DNA of 64,000 nt, taken from assembly GCA_023131225.1 (NCBI GenBank), contig JAGLZW010000019.1, positions 62,001 through 126,000 on the forward strand, read 5' to 3'. The notes under the pieces were generated by a model, which worked only from the letters and a program-made list of their open reading frames with translations, had not been told where the DNA came from and did not search any database. Source of the stretch: Candidatus Bathyarchaeota archaeon (GTDB lineage: Archaea > Thermoproteota > Bathyarchaeia > Bathyarchaeales > SOJC01). Below are positions 49,708 through 59,037 of this stretch, one piece after another (the stretch's first letter is position 1; each line of letters starts with the position of its first letter). The translations under genes were made by a program, and so were the position numbers.

Positions 49708-51881
49708 GCAGCAGGGTAATCTACTTCATAAAGAGCAACCAACGCGAAAAGGTACACGGTTCTACCGTCTTCAGTTGTTCCCAGGGATGCTATTGGGGTT
49801 CCAGGCGAGAAGTGGGAGACTTTGAAGAATTCTAGGTCAGGTGCTTCTTCGGGAGCACCACCTGAAGAGTACTTTGCTGTTTCCATCAATTTGTAAATCG
49901 TTGTGTTTCTTCCTAAATCATTCCACACCCACCGTCCCTCCTCCGTTATGTTTCCGAAAGTATTGGACCGTCCGTCTTCTGACTCCCAATAGAAGCCAGG
50001 AGCAACAGTTTGGTTGGCAATTCTAGCCATCCATCGCCATTTTCCCTCGTCACCATAATTACCGTCGCCTCCTAAACTGTTGAATGTCGTGAAGACAAGA
50101 ATGTGTGTTGGGGGGCCATCGGGTCCGTTGAATTGATCTTTTAGAATTTTTACTGCTTGGGTTTCATTGGACATAAAAACTTGGCCTATCGATCCTATTT
50201 GTGTAGAGTTGAAAGTGGCGTTATCTGCGAGAGATGTTCGATTCCCCTTCACTGAAATCCAATATCCATAGTCCCACCAGCTGCAGACAATTGCCTTTTC
50301 TGGAAGGTTAAGTTTCATCCATTCAAGCATCTCAGTCCACTCAGTAATTGGCTCTGATGGTCGTATTGGGGTGCTTGCGGAAAGTATTGTAGGTGGTGAG
50401 TATGAATGGGTATACATTCTCGGCGAAGGAAAGGCATAGGTTAGTGTTAAAATCAAGAATATGAGGATGAGAACCGATCCGCTGAATTCCTTTCCAACAT
50501 GTCCTGTGATATATCTTTTGCCTAGGGCTAGTTTTGGTGTCTCTTTCATTATGGTAATGAATGGTTTCAGCAAGTTCACTATTCCGATTGCCATCAGAAG
50601 GCAGAATGCAGGCGCTAACAATATGGTTAATCGAACCATAGAGGAAGCGAAGTATAATGTTGTTAAGCCGAAAATAACAAGGAAGAGGTTTCTATTAGTT
50701 AGGTCTCTTATTGCGAAGAACAAGCCTAACGCGAAAAAGAGCACGCCAACACCGTAGTCATAGTACAGAGAACCCCATGCTGTAAGTCTGTGCTCTTGAA
50801 CTGATTGATATATTTGCGATGCCCCTCGCTGCGTCGGGTTTATGACACCAATAAACTTTCCGCCAATCGAACCCATATACCCCAGATATGACAGGGTTAG
50901 GAACCCACCAATTATCGTTGCAAAGAAAGCTGCAGTTAGGATAAATTTCCATTTTCTGCTGCTTATGGCATTTAGCACTTCATTAAGACATAGCAAACCG
51001 AAGACGCCTAGCACTGGCAGAATTGCCCATGTGGTAAGGTAGCTAATGGAGTTCTTAGGGACATTAATTGCTAGAAATAAGCTAAGGCCGAATGTTATGC
51101 TGTATGAAATAAGCAGACGGCGTGTGTAACGCTTAAGCAAAATCAGGGTAAACACAAAGAGGGTTGCCATAGCTATTGGGTAAAGTGCTGCTCCCCATGA
51201 GGCGGTTACATAACCAAGCGTCAAACCAGCTGTGACGGCATAAAGTGCAGAGTGTTTTTTGGGGCGTTTTTCATCTAAGGCTCTGAGAAACAAAAACGCA
51301 AAAAGGAGAATGGCCCCTATTCCAACGGTTTCATCATCGAAAAATCCTATAGATGTTCTTGTAATATGGGATGAATTCAATGCGAGGAAGAAGGCAGAGA
51401 AAAGACCTACAGTCTTGCCTCCCACATCATTTCCCAAGAAAAACGCCATTAAACACGCCAACGCCCCAAAAATAACTGGAAATATTATGCAAAAGTGGTA
51501 TAGGGATATGGGCACCCCCAAGATAGAGAGTATGTTGTACAGTGTTGCAGCGGTTAGAGGAAGACCAGGGAAAGCTGCGCCCCCGACCGATACTTCAAGA
51601 GGATACCATCGATGAGCGTCAGACGTTTTCCACGTAACCCAGTCGAAGTATCCGTCTTTCACTATTTTTTCTGTAAATTGATATTGAAAGTACGGGTCGA
51701 ATTCTGAGAGTTCGAGCCCCCAACGGATAGGGAACAATCTTATAGAGAAGGCGACAAAGAAAATTAACGTTAATGCTGAAATTGTGAGCAAAGTGGAACG
51801 AGAAACAGGGATTCTTAAGTTTGATAGACTATGTAGAGCGTCAACAATTTTTTCTCGTGATATCAAATTTCTAAGGTCCAA
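49704..51881 (-). CDS. aglB: Oligosaccharyltransferase AglB (STT3 homologue)
   Basis: A 725-residue enzyme transferring lipid-linked glycan to Asn in N-x-S/T sequons at the outer face of the membrane. The first external loop motif ELSEFDPYFQYQF near 58-70 binds metal, the N-terminal two-thirds contains about 13 transmembrane helices, and the hallmark WWDYGYWI is near 530. The start is TTG 51881 with AAAGGGGA just upstream. Operon with the GlcNAc-1-P transferase. Confidence 0.94.
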   Translation of the reverse strand: MDLRNLISREKIVDALHSLSNLRIPVSRSTLLTISALTLIFFVAFSIRLFPIRWGLELSEFDPYFQYQFTEKIVKDGYFDWVTWKTSDAHRWYPLEVSVGGAAFPGLPLTAATLYNILSILGVPISLYHFCIIFPVIFGALACLMAFFLGNDVGGKTVGLFSAFFLALNSSHITRTSIGFFDDETVGIGAILLFAFLFLRALDEKRPKKHSALYAVTAGLTLGYVTASWGAALYPIAMATLFVFTLILLKRYTRRLLISYSITFGLSLFLAINVPKNSISYLTTWAILPVLGVFGLLCLNEVLNAISSRKWKFILTAAFFATIIGGFLTLSYLGYMGSIGGKFIGVINPTQRGASQIYQSVQEHRLTAWGSLYYDYGVGVLFFALGLFFAIRDLTNRNLFLVIFGLTTLYFASSMVRLTILLAPAFCLLMAIGIVNLLKPFITIMKETPKLALGKRYITGHVGKEFSGSVLILIFLILTLTYAFPSPRMYTHSYSPPTILSASTPIRPSEPITEWTEMLEWMKLNLPEKAIVCSWWDYGYWISVKGNRTSLADNATFNSTQIGSIGQVFMSNETQAVKILKDQFNGPDGPPTHILVFTTFNSLGGDGNYGDEGKWRWMARIANQTVAPGFYWESEDGRSNTFGNITEEGRWVWNDLGRNTTIYKLMETAKYSSGGAPEEAPDLEFFKVSHFSPGTPIASLGTTEDGRTVYLFALVALYEVDYPAA

Positions 51882-51957
51882 TAGTCACGTCCCCTTTTTG
51901 TTCAATCAAGTTGATAAAACTCTTTTATTTCCCTTGCGGTTCCGAAAGCAATTTGCA

Positions 51958-53094
51958 TCAGTGTTTTCTTGCGTAACCATATCGATTGGGGTCGTAGAAT
52001 GGTGATTTGACTATCTCAGCTTTTGCCTGTTTGTTTCTTATCTTTACGTTTACTGTTTCACCTTGAATTGCATGCTCCGTTTGGACATAGGCCATAGCGA
52101 TGCCGTACTTTAATAGAGGCGAGAAGGTTCCGCTTGTCAGATAACCTATTTTCTCCCCATCTTTAAAGATTTCATGCTTGGGGCGTGGGATTCCAGGTCC
52201 AAGCATTTTTAGGCAAATACGCTTTTTCTTTACTCCTTCAGCTTTCTGTTTGAACAGGGCTTCCTTGCCTATGAAATTTTCTTTTTTCAGCTTCACCACA
52301 AAACTTATTCTCGCTTCTAGGGGCGTAGTGTTTTCGTCAATGTCGTTGCCATAGAGGCACATGCCAGCTTCCAATCTTAAAGTATCTCTGGCGCCTAGAC
52401 CGCAAGGCTCAATGAGAAATTCGTTTCCCGCTTCAAGAATTGTGTTCCACGCTTTTACTGCTTTTTCCGGGTTTGAAACGGGAGTGTTCCAGATAAATAC
52501 TTCGAATCCGTCTTCGCCTGTGTAGCCTGTTCTTGAAATGAAAGCTTCAAGGCCTGCGAGTTTTGTCCAGCTGCATTTGAATCGTTTAATCTTGTTTAGG
52601 TTTTCGGTGGAGATTTTCTGTAGCGTTTCTTGGGCTTTGGGTCCTTGGATTGCGAACATGGCTATGTTGTCTGAAACATCTTCTATTTTTACGTTGAAGT
52701 GGGTTGCTTGTTTTATTAACCATTGATAGTTTTTGTTTCTGTTAGCGGCGTTGTATACCATGAAGAATTTCTCTTTTCCTTGTCGTGAGATGACGAAGTC
52801 GTCTTTTATTCCGCCTCTTTCGTTGCACATGGTTGAGTAGTGGGCGCTTAGGGGTTCTAGGGTGGAGACGTTGTTTGTTGTTACGTAATTGAGGAATGCT
52901 TCGGTGTCGGGTCCGGTGATTATTATTCTTCCCATGTGAGTTATGTCGAAAATGCCGACGCTGTTTCTTACCGCCAAATGTTCTGGAATTATGCCTTTGT
53001 ACCAAATCGGCATTTCAAACTCTGCGAAGGAGACTATTTTGCCGTTTTTAGCGTGAAACTTGTAGAGGTGGGTCTTTTTTCCTTGCTTACTCAA
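51958..53094 (-). CDS. gcvT: Glycine cleavage system T protein (aminomethyltransferase)
   Basis: A 378-residue folate-binding protein. FAEFEMPIWYKGIIPEH near 21-37, GIFDITHMGRIIITGPD near 42-58, the folate-site GYTGEDGFEVFIW near 190 and GLGARDTLRLEAGMCLYGND near 230-249 are diagnostic. The frame is open to ATG 53142, but TTG 53094 is preceded by AAGGTG at proper distance and begins at the usual family point. No gcvP or gcvH is present in the window. Confidence 0.9.
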   Translation of the reverse strand: MSKQGKKTHLYKFHAKNGKIVSFAEFEMPIWYKGIIPEHLAVRNSVGIFDITHMGRIIITGPDTEAFLNYVTTNNVSTLEPLSAHYSTMCNERGGIKDDFVISRQGKEKFFMVYNAANRNKNYQWLIKQATHFNVKIEDVSDNIAMFAIQGPKAQETLQKISTENLNKIKRFKCSWTKLAGLEAFISRTGYTGEDGFEVFIWNTPVSNPEKAVKAWNTILEAGNEFLIEPCGLGARDTLRLEAGMCLYGNDIDENTTPLEARISFVVKLKKENFIGKEALFKQKAEGVKKKRICLKMLGPGIPRPKHEIFKDGEKIGYLTSGTFSPLLKYGIAMAYVQTEHAIQGETVNVKIRNKQAKAEIVKSPFYDPNRYGYARKH

Positions 53095-53116
53095 GTAATG
53101 GCACCTTGTCAGCTTT

Positions 53117-53281
53117 CTATTCTGCTGGCTTGACTTCCACATCTATGGGTACGGAGGATAGTTTTCTGCCGCATTTTGGACATTTTCCGTCGTATTTCTG
53201 TATGATTTCGTCTGGCGGTTTCAGTTCTGGGCCTTTATATAAAATGTAACCGCATTTTTGACAAAAAACCTTTTGAGGCAT
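53117..53281 (-). CDS. Small zinc-ribbon protein
   Basis: A 54-residue protein with CQKCGYILYKG and CPKCGRKLSS, giving one zinc site of two CxxC knuckles. ATG 53281 (MPQKVFCQKC) is the likely start; an upstream ATG at 53308 is less likely. Similar short zinc ribbons are common in Bathyarchaeia-type genomes but lack an assigned role. Precedes gcvT on the same strand. Confidence 0.7.
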   Translation of the reverse strand: MPQKVFCQKCGYILYKGPELKPPDEIIQKYDGKCPKCGRKLSSVPIDVEVKPAE

Positions 53282-53482
53282 AAATATTATCCCATATGAT
53301 GACTTCAAAAGAACAAATGGGATAAACTATTTATGTCTTCTTATAAGCGTGACGGGATTCAGATTGTGCCCTGGCTCTAGGCTTCTATGGATTTTATTTG
53401 TCTCTGAATAGGCTTCTGATAAGAGCTGGGGATGCTGTGTTTTTGGGAAACTTAAATATGTGGTGGGACAACTGGGGAGTTT

Positions 53483-54262
53483 ATGGCGTCGTTTATCGAA
53501 GCGGTGATTTTTGGGGTAATTCAAGGCTTGACAGAGTGGTTGCCGGTGTCTAGCTCGGGGCATTTGGCTATTGCAAAGGGATTTTTTGGTTGGCGACCGC
53601 CTATGATTTTTTTTGTTCTTCTTCATGTGGGTACACTTGTTGTGATTGTGGCTTTCTTTCGAAGAGACATTGTAGAGGTTTTGAAGGCGCTTGTTAGGCG
53701 AAATTTAAGGTCTGAAGAGGGGAAGCTTGGCGTTTGTGTTATTGTGGGCAGTGTACCTACCGCGGTTATTGGTTACATTTTTCAAGATCTTTTCGAGTCT
53801 TTTTTTGACAACTTGCTTGTCGTGGGAGCCGCTCTTTTGGCAACTGGCTTCTTACTTTTCTTCTCAGAACAAAGAGAAGGCGATAAGGCTTTAGGCTTTC
53901 TGGACTCGTTGCTTGTAGGAATAGCACAGGGAATCGCTATAATTCCCGGTATTTCAAGGAGCGGAGCCACTATTTCTATAGGGCTACTGCGAAGAGTGGG
54001 TAAGGAAACCGCTTTTAGATTCTCTTTTTTATTGTCGATTCCAGCGGTTTTAGGTGCGACTATCGCAAAGTCGGGCGATTTAAATTTATTAATTGGCCAC
54101 GGAGATGCGATTGCAGTGGTTGTAGGTGTTGTGACATCGATGGTTGTGGGTTACCTGTCGCTCAAAGTTTTGCGGAAAGTAGTTATGAAAAAGAGGTTTC
54201 ACTGGTTTGCGCTTTATTGCTGGGCAGCAGGTGCTTTAGTCATAATTTCTCAAATGCTTTAA
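53483..54262 (+). CDS. uppP: Undecaprenyl-diphosphatase UppP family (BacA)
   Basis: A 259-residue integral membrane phosphatase recycling polyprenyl diphosphate carriers, here presumably dolichyl-type lipids of N-glycosylation. QGLTEWLPVSSSGHLAIAK near 14-32 and GISRSGATISIGLLRRVGKE near 158-177 are the two catalytic motifs; about eight transmembrane helices. A TATA-like CTTAAATATG is near 53450. Confidence 0.93.
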   Translation: MASFIEAVIFGVIQGLTEWLPVSSSGHLAIAKGFFGWRPPMIFFVLLHVGTLVVIVAFFRRDIVEVLKALVRRNLRSEEGKLGVCVIVGSVPTAVIGYIFQDLFESFFDNLLVVGAALLATGFLLFFSEQREGDKALGFLDSLLVGIAQGIAIIPGISRSGATISIGLLRRVGKETAFRFSFLLSIPAVLGATIAKSGDLNLLIGHGDAIAVVVGVVTSMVVGYLSLKVLRKVVMKKRFHWFALYCWAAGALVIISQML

Positions 54263-54327
54263 AACACTATCTTTAATAGTGGTTATATTTGCGTAAACAT
54301 GGATAGTAAACGGGAGGAATGTGTGAG

Positions 54328-54801
54328 ATGCTGGAAGACGAAATTATAGAATTCTTTAGAGACCAGATTAAATTGGAACATCATATCGTTGAGTCAATCA
54401 TGAACAGCCTAAAAACAGTGAGAAATCCCTTAGTGAAGCAAGTTTTACGTGCAATAGCTTTTGACTCTCAAAAACACGCCGGAATCTACAAAGCAGCAAT
54501 GTCCATCGCCACAGTCACTCCAGCGTTAACGGACAAAGAATATAGCGAACTTGAAAAGATAACCGCAAAACACATCGTGGACGAAGAAAAGGTCATATCC
54601 ACACTAGGCGAAATTATGCCAAAAATAAAAGACAAGAAAATCAAGTTTCTACTAGAATCCATAGCTGTCGACGAAAGAAAACACCATGAACTCCTCAGCA
54701 AAATCATGGAGTTAGTCGTCAAGAAAGAAGCCATAACGGAAGAGGATTGGTGGGAAATTCTCTGGAAGAACGTTCCATTCCACGGCACACCAGGCGGATA
54801 A
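54328..54801 (+). CDS. Ferritin-like diiron-fold protein
   Basis: A 157-residue four-helix-bundle protein. Putative iron ligands occur as KLEHHIVES near 16, DSQKHAGIYK near 46, DEEKVIST near 87 and DERKHHELLSK near 113, the E-x2-H pattern repeated twice. It may store iron or act in oxidative defence. CGGGAGG at 54311-54317 suits ATG 54328 better than ATG 54319, which is too close. Confidence 0.8.
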   Translation: MLEDEIIEFFRDQIKLEHHIVESIMNSLKTVRNPLVKQVLRAIAFDSQKHAGIYKAAMSIATVTPALTDKEYSELEKITAKHIVDEEKVISTLGEIMPKIKDKKIKFLLESIAVDERKHHELLSKIMELVVKKEAITEEDWWEILWKNVPFHGTPGG

Positions 54802-55024
54802 ACTGCGGAAACTGAAGCATTAATAAAAGGCCTGTCGGTAGATTTCAATTCGATTGCTTTTGAAGGTTCACATAAATCATTACAGATGTAAGGGGGACAG
54901 TGTTCAGTGTCAACCTCTGAGGTTGGGGAAGTTTTGGAACTGAAAGCTGTCTAGCTTAGGGACAAGTTCTCATAAAACTTTTATATGGTGGGGCTATGTC
55001 TCATATTCATTAGGAGTCATTAAC
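54802..55024 (+). promoter_or_regulatory. Leader and promoter of the LSm gene
   Basis: The 223-base gap has no protein frame that I trust. A TATA-like CTTTTATATGG at 54977-54987 is placed about 40 bases before the GTG start, so transcription would begin near 55012. The G-rich segment 54890-54930 has CTGA-like boxes but no convincing C box, so I do not call an sRNA. Confidence 0.35.
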
Positions 55025-55264
55025 GTGAACAGTTTAGAGCCAAGCAAGAAACCCTTGAATGTTTTAGTGAAACAACTAAACAGCAATGTTAACATAACAC
55101 TGAAAAACGGCGTCACGTACAAAGGCAACATGAAGAAATGTGATGGTCATATGAACATTATTCTAGAGGGCGCCACCGAATGTAGAGGTGAAAAGCTAAT
55201 CGCCAACTATGGCAGCGTCTTAGTTAGAGGAAATAACATCCTCTACATTTCTATAGAAAAATAG
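55025..55264 (+). CDS. Sm-like archaeal RNA-binding protein (LSm)
   Basis: A 79-residue Sm-fold protein. Sm1 motif VNITLKNGVTYKGNMKKCDGHMNIIL (quoted in part: NGVTYKGNMKKCDGHMN near 31-47) and Sm2 GSVLVRGNNILYISI near 63-77 are complete. It forms a ring that binds U-rich RNA. The start is GTG 55025. Confidence 0.93.
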   Translation: MNSLEPSKKPLNVLVKQLNSNVNITLKNGVTYKGNMKKCDGHMNIILEGATECRGEKLIANYGSVLVRGNNILYISIEK

Positions 55265-55304
55265 TCAGAATTTAGTCCTTTCACTGTATAAGCAGTGAAT
55301 TTCA

Positions 55305-55547
55305 ATGATTGATTCTGCTCTTTTATCGACTTTAGGTTTTATGCTTATTCTAACAGGAGTCATAGTAGTTTTTATTGCTGTAATTTTTCTGCTTTTTTCG
55401 TCAACAAATGGTGAAAAGAAAGTTGGAGGTGCAATTATCATTGGGCCTTTTCCTATAGTCTTTGGAACCGACAGAAGAACTGTGAAGGCGCTTTTTGTTC
55501 TATCTATTATTTTGGTGGTGCTTGTCCTCGTCAAAATTGTTTTTTAG
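55305..55547 (+). CDS. DUF131 small membrane protein, copy 1
   Basis: An 80-residue protein with two transmembrane helices (about 8-30 and 58-78) flanking a loop with GGAIIIGPFPIVFGTDRR, the DUF131 hallmark. Function unknown. Followed after 25 bases by a second, diverged member, so this is a tandem pair. Confidence 0.8.
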   Translation: MIDSALLSTLGFMLILTGVIVVFIAVIFLLFSSTNGEKKVGGAIIIGPFPIVFGTDRRTVKALFVLSIILVVLVLVKIVF

Positions 55548-55572
55548 CTATTTGTAGGAAAGACATGGAAGT

Positions 55573-55827
55573 ATGGCGATGTCTCAATTAGCTGGGTTTA
55601 GGTTGCTTCTGGTTGGCTTTTCATTAATCTTCACAGGAACTATCTTGATAATGGCTTCCTGCTTTGTCTCTGGCAACTCTGCTAGCACATGCATCATAAT
55701 TTTCGTGGGGCCTATCCCAATTATGATTGGACCTGGATCTCATGCTTTCTCAGCAATCTTTCTTGCCACAGTTTTGACGTTTTTATGTTTACTTCTATTC
55801 TTTTTCCTTAGGCGCAAAGTAAAATAG
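55573..55827 (+). CDS. DUF131 small membrane protein, copy 2
   Basis: An 84-residue paralogue of the preceding gene: helices at about 9-30 and 58-78, with IIIFVGPIPIMIGPGSHA as the central motif. The shared GPxPIxxG loop and spacing indicate tandem duplication with strong divergence. Confidence 0.78.
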   Translation: MAMSQLAGFRLLLVGFSLIFTGTILIMASCFVSGNSASTCIIIFVGPIPIMIGPGSHAFSAIFLATVLTFLCLLLFFFLRRKVK

Positions 55828-55861
55828 ATTTAATGAAATTATGTCACAGTTCCCTTTTTGG

Positions 55862-55978
55862 TTACTGAGTTCCTTCTTCTTGGCCACGAAGTAGTGTAAG
55901 GAAAATGATCACCAAAGTTATAAACGCCGTGGTCATCAAAATGTACATTATTGCTTGGAAGAACTCTTCTATGCCCAA
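55862..55978 (-). CDS. 38-residue single-pass membrane protein, unknown
   Basis: TTG 55978 to TAA 55862-55864. The product starts MGIEEFFQAIMYILMTTAFI and has one hydrophobic helix of about 20 residues and a polar tail LLRGQEEGTQ. AAGGAG lies 9 bases before the TTG, which supports translation. Unknown family; an overlapping 53-codon frame in another phase lacks protein-like character. Confidence 0.5.
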   Translation of the reverse strand: MGIEEFFQAIMYILMTTAFITLVIIFLTLLRGQEEGTQ

Positions 55979-56019
55979 TATGGATTTTCTCCTTTTTCAT
56001 AGTTAACACAATTGGTTAT

Positions 56020-56466
56020 TTAAGCTATCGCCTTTTTCCATTCCTTCATTAACACGCTATAAAGCCCATCTTCTTCTTCATACGGGTCATAGCTTTCTAA
56101 TGTTTCAGCCAGCTTCTGCGCTATTAGATGGTAACATAAATGTATCTGTCTATCCATTACTCGGAAGTAGAAATCGTCACATGTGCAAAAATCAACTGCA
56201 GGCATTATTAGATAGTCCCGTTCTTTTCCTACAACGATCCAGACGATGCGGTTGCTGGGTTTGAAAGCATATTTTTTTACGCGTTTGTCTTTGACCGTTT
56301 CCCAAGCTTTTGCGAAACGTTGGCCGAAGGCACTGGAGAGTTTGTTCAAGTCAGCCTCATTAATTAGTTTTCCAGTTGCTGCTTTTTTGCAGATTTGCTG
56401 AAGTATATCAAGCTCTGAGGTTTTTGCCAAGTGGTTCGCCGTGATTAGTATTAATAAGAATTGCAT
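56020..56466 (-). CDS. SWIM zinc-finger protein
   Basis: A 148-residue protein with a SWIM finger CxCx(n)CxH: the CTCDDF residues near 93-98 and LCYHLIAQKL near 109-118. Archaeal SWIM proteins of this length resemble Sws1-like factors linked with recombinases, but the partner is not in view. Upstream ATG choices are few; the first is used. Confidence 0.75.
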   Translation of the reverse strand: MQFLLILITANHLAKTSELDILQQICKKAATGKLINEADLNKLSSAFGQRFAKAWETVKDKRVKKYAFKPSNRIVWIVVGKERDYLIMPAVDFCTCDDFYFRVMDRQIHLCYHLIAQKLAETLESYDPYEEEDGLYSVLMKEWKKAIA

Positions 56467-56507
56467 AAAAGGGTGGCTGCGAACAAGAAAGGTAAGAAAA
56501 AGGTGGC

Positions 56508-57104
56508 TTACTCAATTCTGATGGATTTTCCCTGTGCTTTGCGCTTTTCAGTTTTTTGCAACGTTACTTCTAACACGCCGTTTTTATAGGATGTCTTTGC
56601 GTTTTTTGGTTTGACTTCAGTCGGCAGCTTTATTTCTTTGTAGTATTTGTGATCTGGCGTGTTAACAGAAATCGTTAGTATGTTGTCCAAAACGTGGAGC
56701 TTTATGTCTTTTTTGTTTACTCCTGGCAGTTCAGCAACTACTTTTACCTCGCCATCTGTGTTTACTATGTCGACTAGAGGTTCACGTTCTTCTTTTATCG
56801 TTGGTCCATGCCTGCTGGGTTGGATGTTCCCAAATTCTCTTATTACTGGTTTTCCGTTGGGGCCGATTGTCATGGAGTAGCCGTATACGAAGGGGCCTAA
56901 TTCGCGGATTTTTCTTCCATCTGGCAATTTGCGTTCTCTCACATAGCCTTTTGGTATGCGAGAAGTGAATTCTTTTAGTTCTTTGTTCATCATTTCTTCA
57001 ATATCGCGAAGCATTTCATCTATATCTTCAAAGAACCATCCACTGGAGGATGGTCGTCGCATTTTTCTTCTAAACCATCTTTCAAAATCTTCGTCCCAAG
57101 ACAA
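56508..57104 (-). CDS. Hsp20 / alpha-crystallin family chaperone
   Basis: A 198-residue small heat-shock protein. The N-terminal 105 residues are charged with an acidic helical part (WFFEDIDEMLRDIEEMMNKE). The alpha-crystallin domain spans about 108-190 (VKVVAELPGVNKKDIKLHV, SYKNGVLEVTLQK), ending with the I-x-I motif SIRIE that docks between dimers. Resembles the archaeal GvpH-like branch. Confidence 0.9.
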   Translation of the reverse strand: MSWDEDFERWFRRKMRRPSSSGWFFEDIDEMLRDIEEMMNKELKEFTSRIPKGYVRERKLPDGRKIRELGPFVYGYSMTIGPNGKPVIREFGNIQPSRHGPTIKEEREPLVDIVNTDGEVKVVAELPGVNKKDIKLHVLDNILTISVNTPDHKYYKEIKLPTEVKPKNAKTSYKNGVLEVTLQKTEKRKAQGKSIRIE

Positions 57105-57166
57105 ATTTTTTCACCTCTGTGTAAAACTGGAGAACGAATCTAATAAGATTTTTTCCTTTGCAGCGT

Positions 57167-57997
57167 CTAGTTTAACGCTTTGAGTTGTTTTATTGTTCCT
57201 AGGAATGTTCCATCGAGCATGTATACTTCTGCTTTATCTCTGTTTATTGCTTCGGAGCGGAGAATCGGGCTAATGTAACTTTTGCGCTCGCGCTTTTTGT
57301 TGATAGGGCGTCCTCCGAGGAAGTCGTTGAAGCACGGCATTATGATTAGCTGCTTAACTCTGGGTTTTTTGCTGAATTTTTTTTGGATGATTGCAGTGGG
57401 GTTAGTGTTTGTTTTGATATGTTTGCCTTTTAAGTATGCGCTTGCCAGCTTTTCGGTGTTGCATTTGGCTTTTATCCAAACTGGCGTTGTTATTCGGAAT
57501 CCGAGGAAGTCGCGGAAGGCAACTGTCGGGTGGGCGTGGCCCATTATGAGGGTGTTGCAGTTTAGGAGTTTTTTAGCTGGCCATGTGTGTCCGTGGAAAA
57601 GTCCTGTTGTGTTTAGGGTTATGCCTGTTGAGGGGTGTAGTTGTACGGTTGGAGGGAGTAGTGGTTCAAGGTTTCCGTCGTGGTTTCCGCGGATGACTTG
57701 GATGTCGTTGACCCTGGTTTTTATGGTTTTGAAGAATTCAGGTATGTCTCGCCATTCGCTTGGCTCTGCTTTTACTATGCTGTGTTTTACGTCTCCTAGG
57801 ATTATGAGGGTGTTTGGTTTTGTTTTGTTCATCAGTTGAAGGAGTTTTTGAAGGACTTTTGGCATTTGTGACGGGATGTGGATGCCTTTTTTTGCGAGGT
57901 TTATTTCCCAGCCTAGGTGAAGATCTGCGATGATGAGGGTTTTGTGTTGTTTTTGTTTGTGGAGGAGGGCTGGATAGTCTTTTACAGGTGTTATCAT
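57167..57997 (-). CDS. Calcineurin-like metallophosphoesterase
   Basis: A 276-residue phosphoesterase of the COG1407 type. Metal motifs in order: IADLHLGWE near 23, ILGDVKHS near 65, VIRGNHDGN near 100, FHGHTWP near 134 and MGHAHPTV near 151. Archaeal members are sometimes linked with helicase or DNA-ligase genes, but the substrate is unknown. It follows the phosphatase gene by 6 bases. Confidence 0.88.
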   Translation of the reverse strand: MITPVKDYPALLHKQKQHKTLIIADLHLGWEINLAKKGIHIPSQMPKVLQKLLQLMNKTKPNTLIILGDVKHSIVKAEPSEWRDIPEFFKTIKTRVNDIQVIRGNHDGNLEPLLPPTVQLHPSTGITLNTTGLFHGHTWPAKKLLNCNTLIMGHAHPTVAFRDFLGFRITTPVWIKAKCNTEKLASAYLKGKHIKTNTNPTAIIQKKFSKKPRVKQLIIMPCFNDFLGGRPINKKRERKSYISPILRSEAINRDKAEVYMLDGTFLGTIKQLKALN

Positions 57998-58003
57998 TTG
58001 AGA

Positions 58004-58813
58004 TTATGCCTTTTCGAGGGTTTTTAGTATGGTTTGGTGAAGGCTAGTGTTTCCTGCGGCGATGAAAGCTACTTTTTCTGTGGGGCTTAGCGGGTTTTTT
58101 AGGGGTGTGTTTTGGGGAGTGGTGATAATGCCGCCTGCTTCTTGTATGATGAGAGTGGCTGCAGCTATGTCTGTGGTGCGCAGTTTGCCTCGGATGTCAA
58201 TGAAGGCGTCCGTGGTGCCGTCGGCTACGTAGCAGAGTTCCAATGCGTTGGCTCCGAGATGACGGGTGTGCTTGGTTTGTGTTAAGAGTTGGTTGAGTTT
58301 TGCTGACAGTTCCGGGACTTTGTAGGTGTTAATATCTAAACCTATGAGGGCTCCGGTTAGGTTGGCTGTTTGTGCTGGAGTGATTTTTTGGTAGTTGCGG
58401 TAAGCGCCGAGGTTTTTTTGGGCTAGGTAAGTCGCGTCGTGAAAGAGGTCTGCAACTACGGCTGCTTGAATGGCGTCGAGGTGGGGGGTTTTGCTGATGG
58501 CGATGCTGGTGCAGGCGAAGGGTATGCCTCTTAGGGTGTTGGTGGTTCCGTCTATGGGGTCTGTTGTGACGTAATAGGTGGGCTTTGAACCATAACATTT
58601 TGTGCCTGTTTCTTCGCTGATGAGGGTGAAGTCTAGGTTGTGTTCGTTTAGTGTTTCTATTAGTGCTTTTTCGGCTTGGAGATCGATGTGCTTTTTTAAG
58701 TCGCCACCTGCTCCTGTGCCGTAGGTTTTTTCAGCGATGGGGGTTTTAATTAGCGGTGTGACTGTTGCCTTTATATGTTGGGTGGTTTCGGTGAGGATTT
58801 CGAGCCAGTCCAT
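58004..58813 (-). CDS. Inositol monophosphatase / FBPase-family phosphatase
   Basis: A 269-residue lithium-sensitive phosphatase fold. Metal motifs ISEETGTK near 63, TTDPIDGTTNTLRGIPF near 83-99 and the C-terminal DIAAATLIIQEAGGIITT near 210-227 are complete. In archaea such enzymes hydrolyse inositol-1-phosphate and fructose-1,6-bisphosphate. Confidence 0.9.
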   Translation of the reverse strand: MDWLEILTETTQHIKATVTPLIKTPIAEKTYGTGAGGDLKKHIDLQAEKALIETLNEHNLDFTLISEETGTKCYGSKPTYYVTTDPIDGTTNTLRGIPFACTSIAISKTPHLDAIQAAVVADLFHDATYLAQKNLGAYRNYQKITPAQTANLTGALIGLDINTYKVPELSAKLNQLLTQTKHTRHLGANALELCYVADGTTDAFIDIRGKLRTTDIAAATLIIQEAGGIITTPQNTPLKNPLSPTEKVAFIAAGNTSLHQTILKTLEKA

Positions 58814-58949
58814 AGTTTATGGTTGTGTGTTGTGGCTTTTAAGACTGTATGTTTGCCTTTGCCAGAATGTCCTATTAGGCTTGAACATATTTAGTGGGTT
58901 GTTGGGTAAGAGTTAATTTTCTGTATTGTAATTATGTGTAGTTGTTTAG

Positions 58950-59037
58950 GCAGGGGTTCCCAAGCTAGGTCAAAGGGGTGAGGTTCAGGTCCTCATGGCG
59001 AAGGCCTTCGTGGGTTCGAATCCCACCCTCTGCACCA
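58950..59037 (+). tRNA. tRNA-Leu (CAG anticodon), CCA encoded
   Basis: An 88-base class II tRNA. The acceptor stem GCAGGGG pairs with CCTCTGC, D stem CCC/GGG, anticodon stem TGAGG/CCTCA closing the loop TTCAGGT (anticodon CAG), a variable arm with GGC-GAAG-GCC, and T arm GTGGG-TTCGAAT-CCCAC. Discriminator A is followed by an encoded CCA. No intron. The long variable arm and anticodon identify leucine. Confidence 0.93.

Noticed and set aside
54880-54960. Possible C/D-box sRNA before the LSm gene
   Set aside because: CTGA-like boxes occur, but no RTGATGA C box at suitable spacing and no terminal stem could be found.
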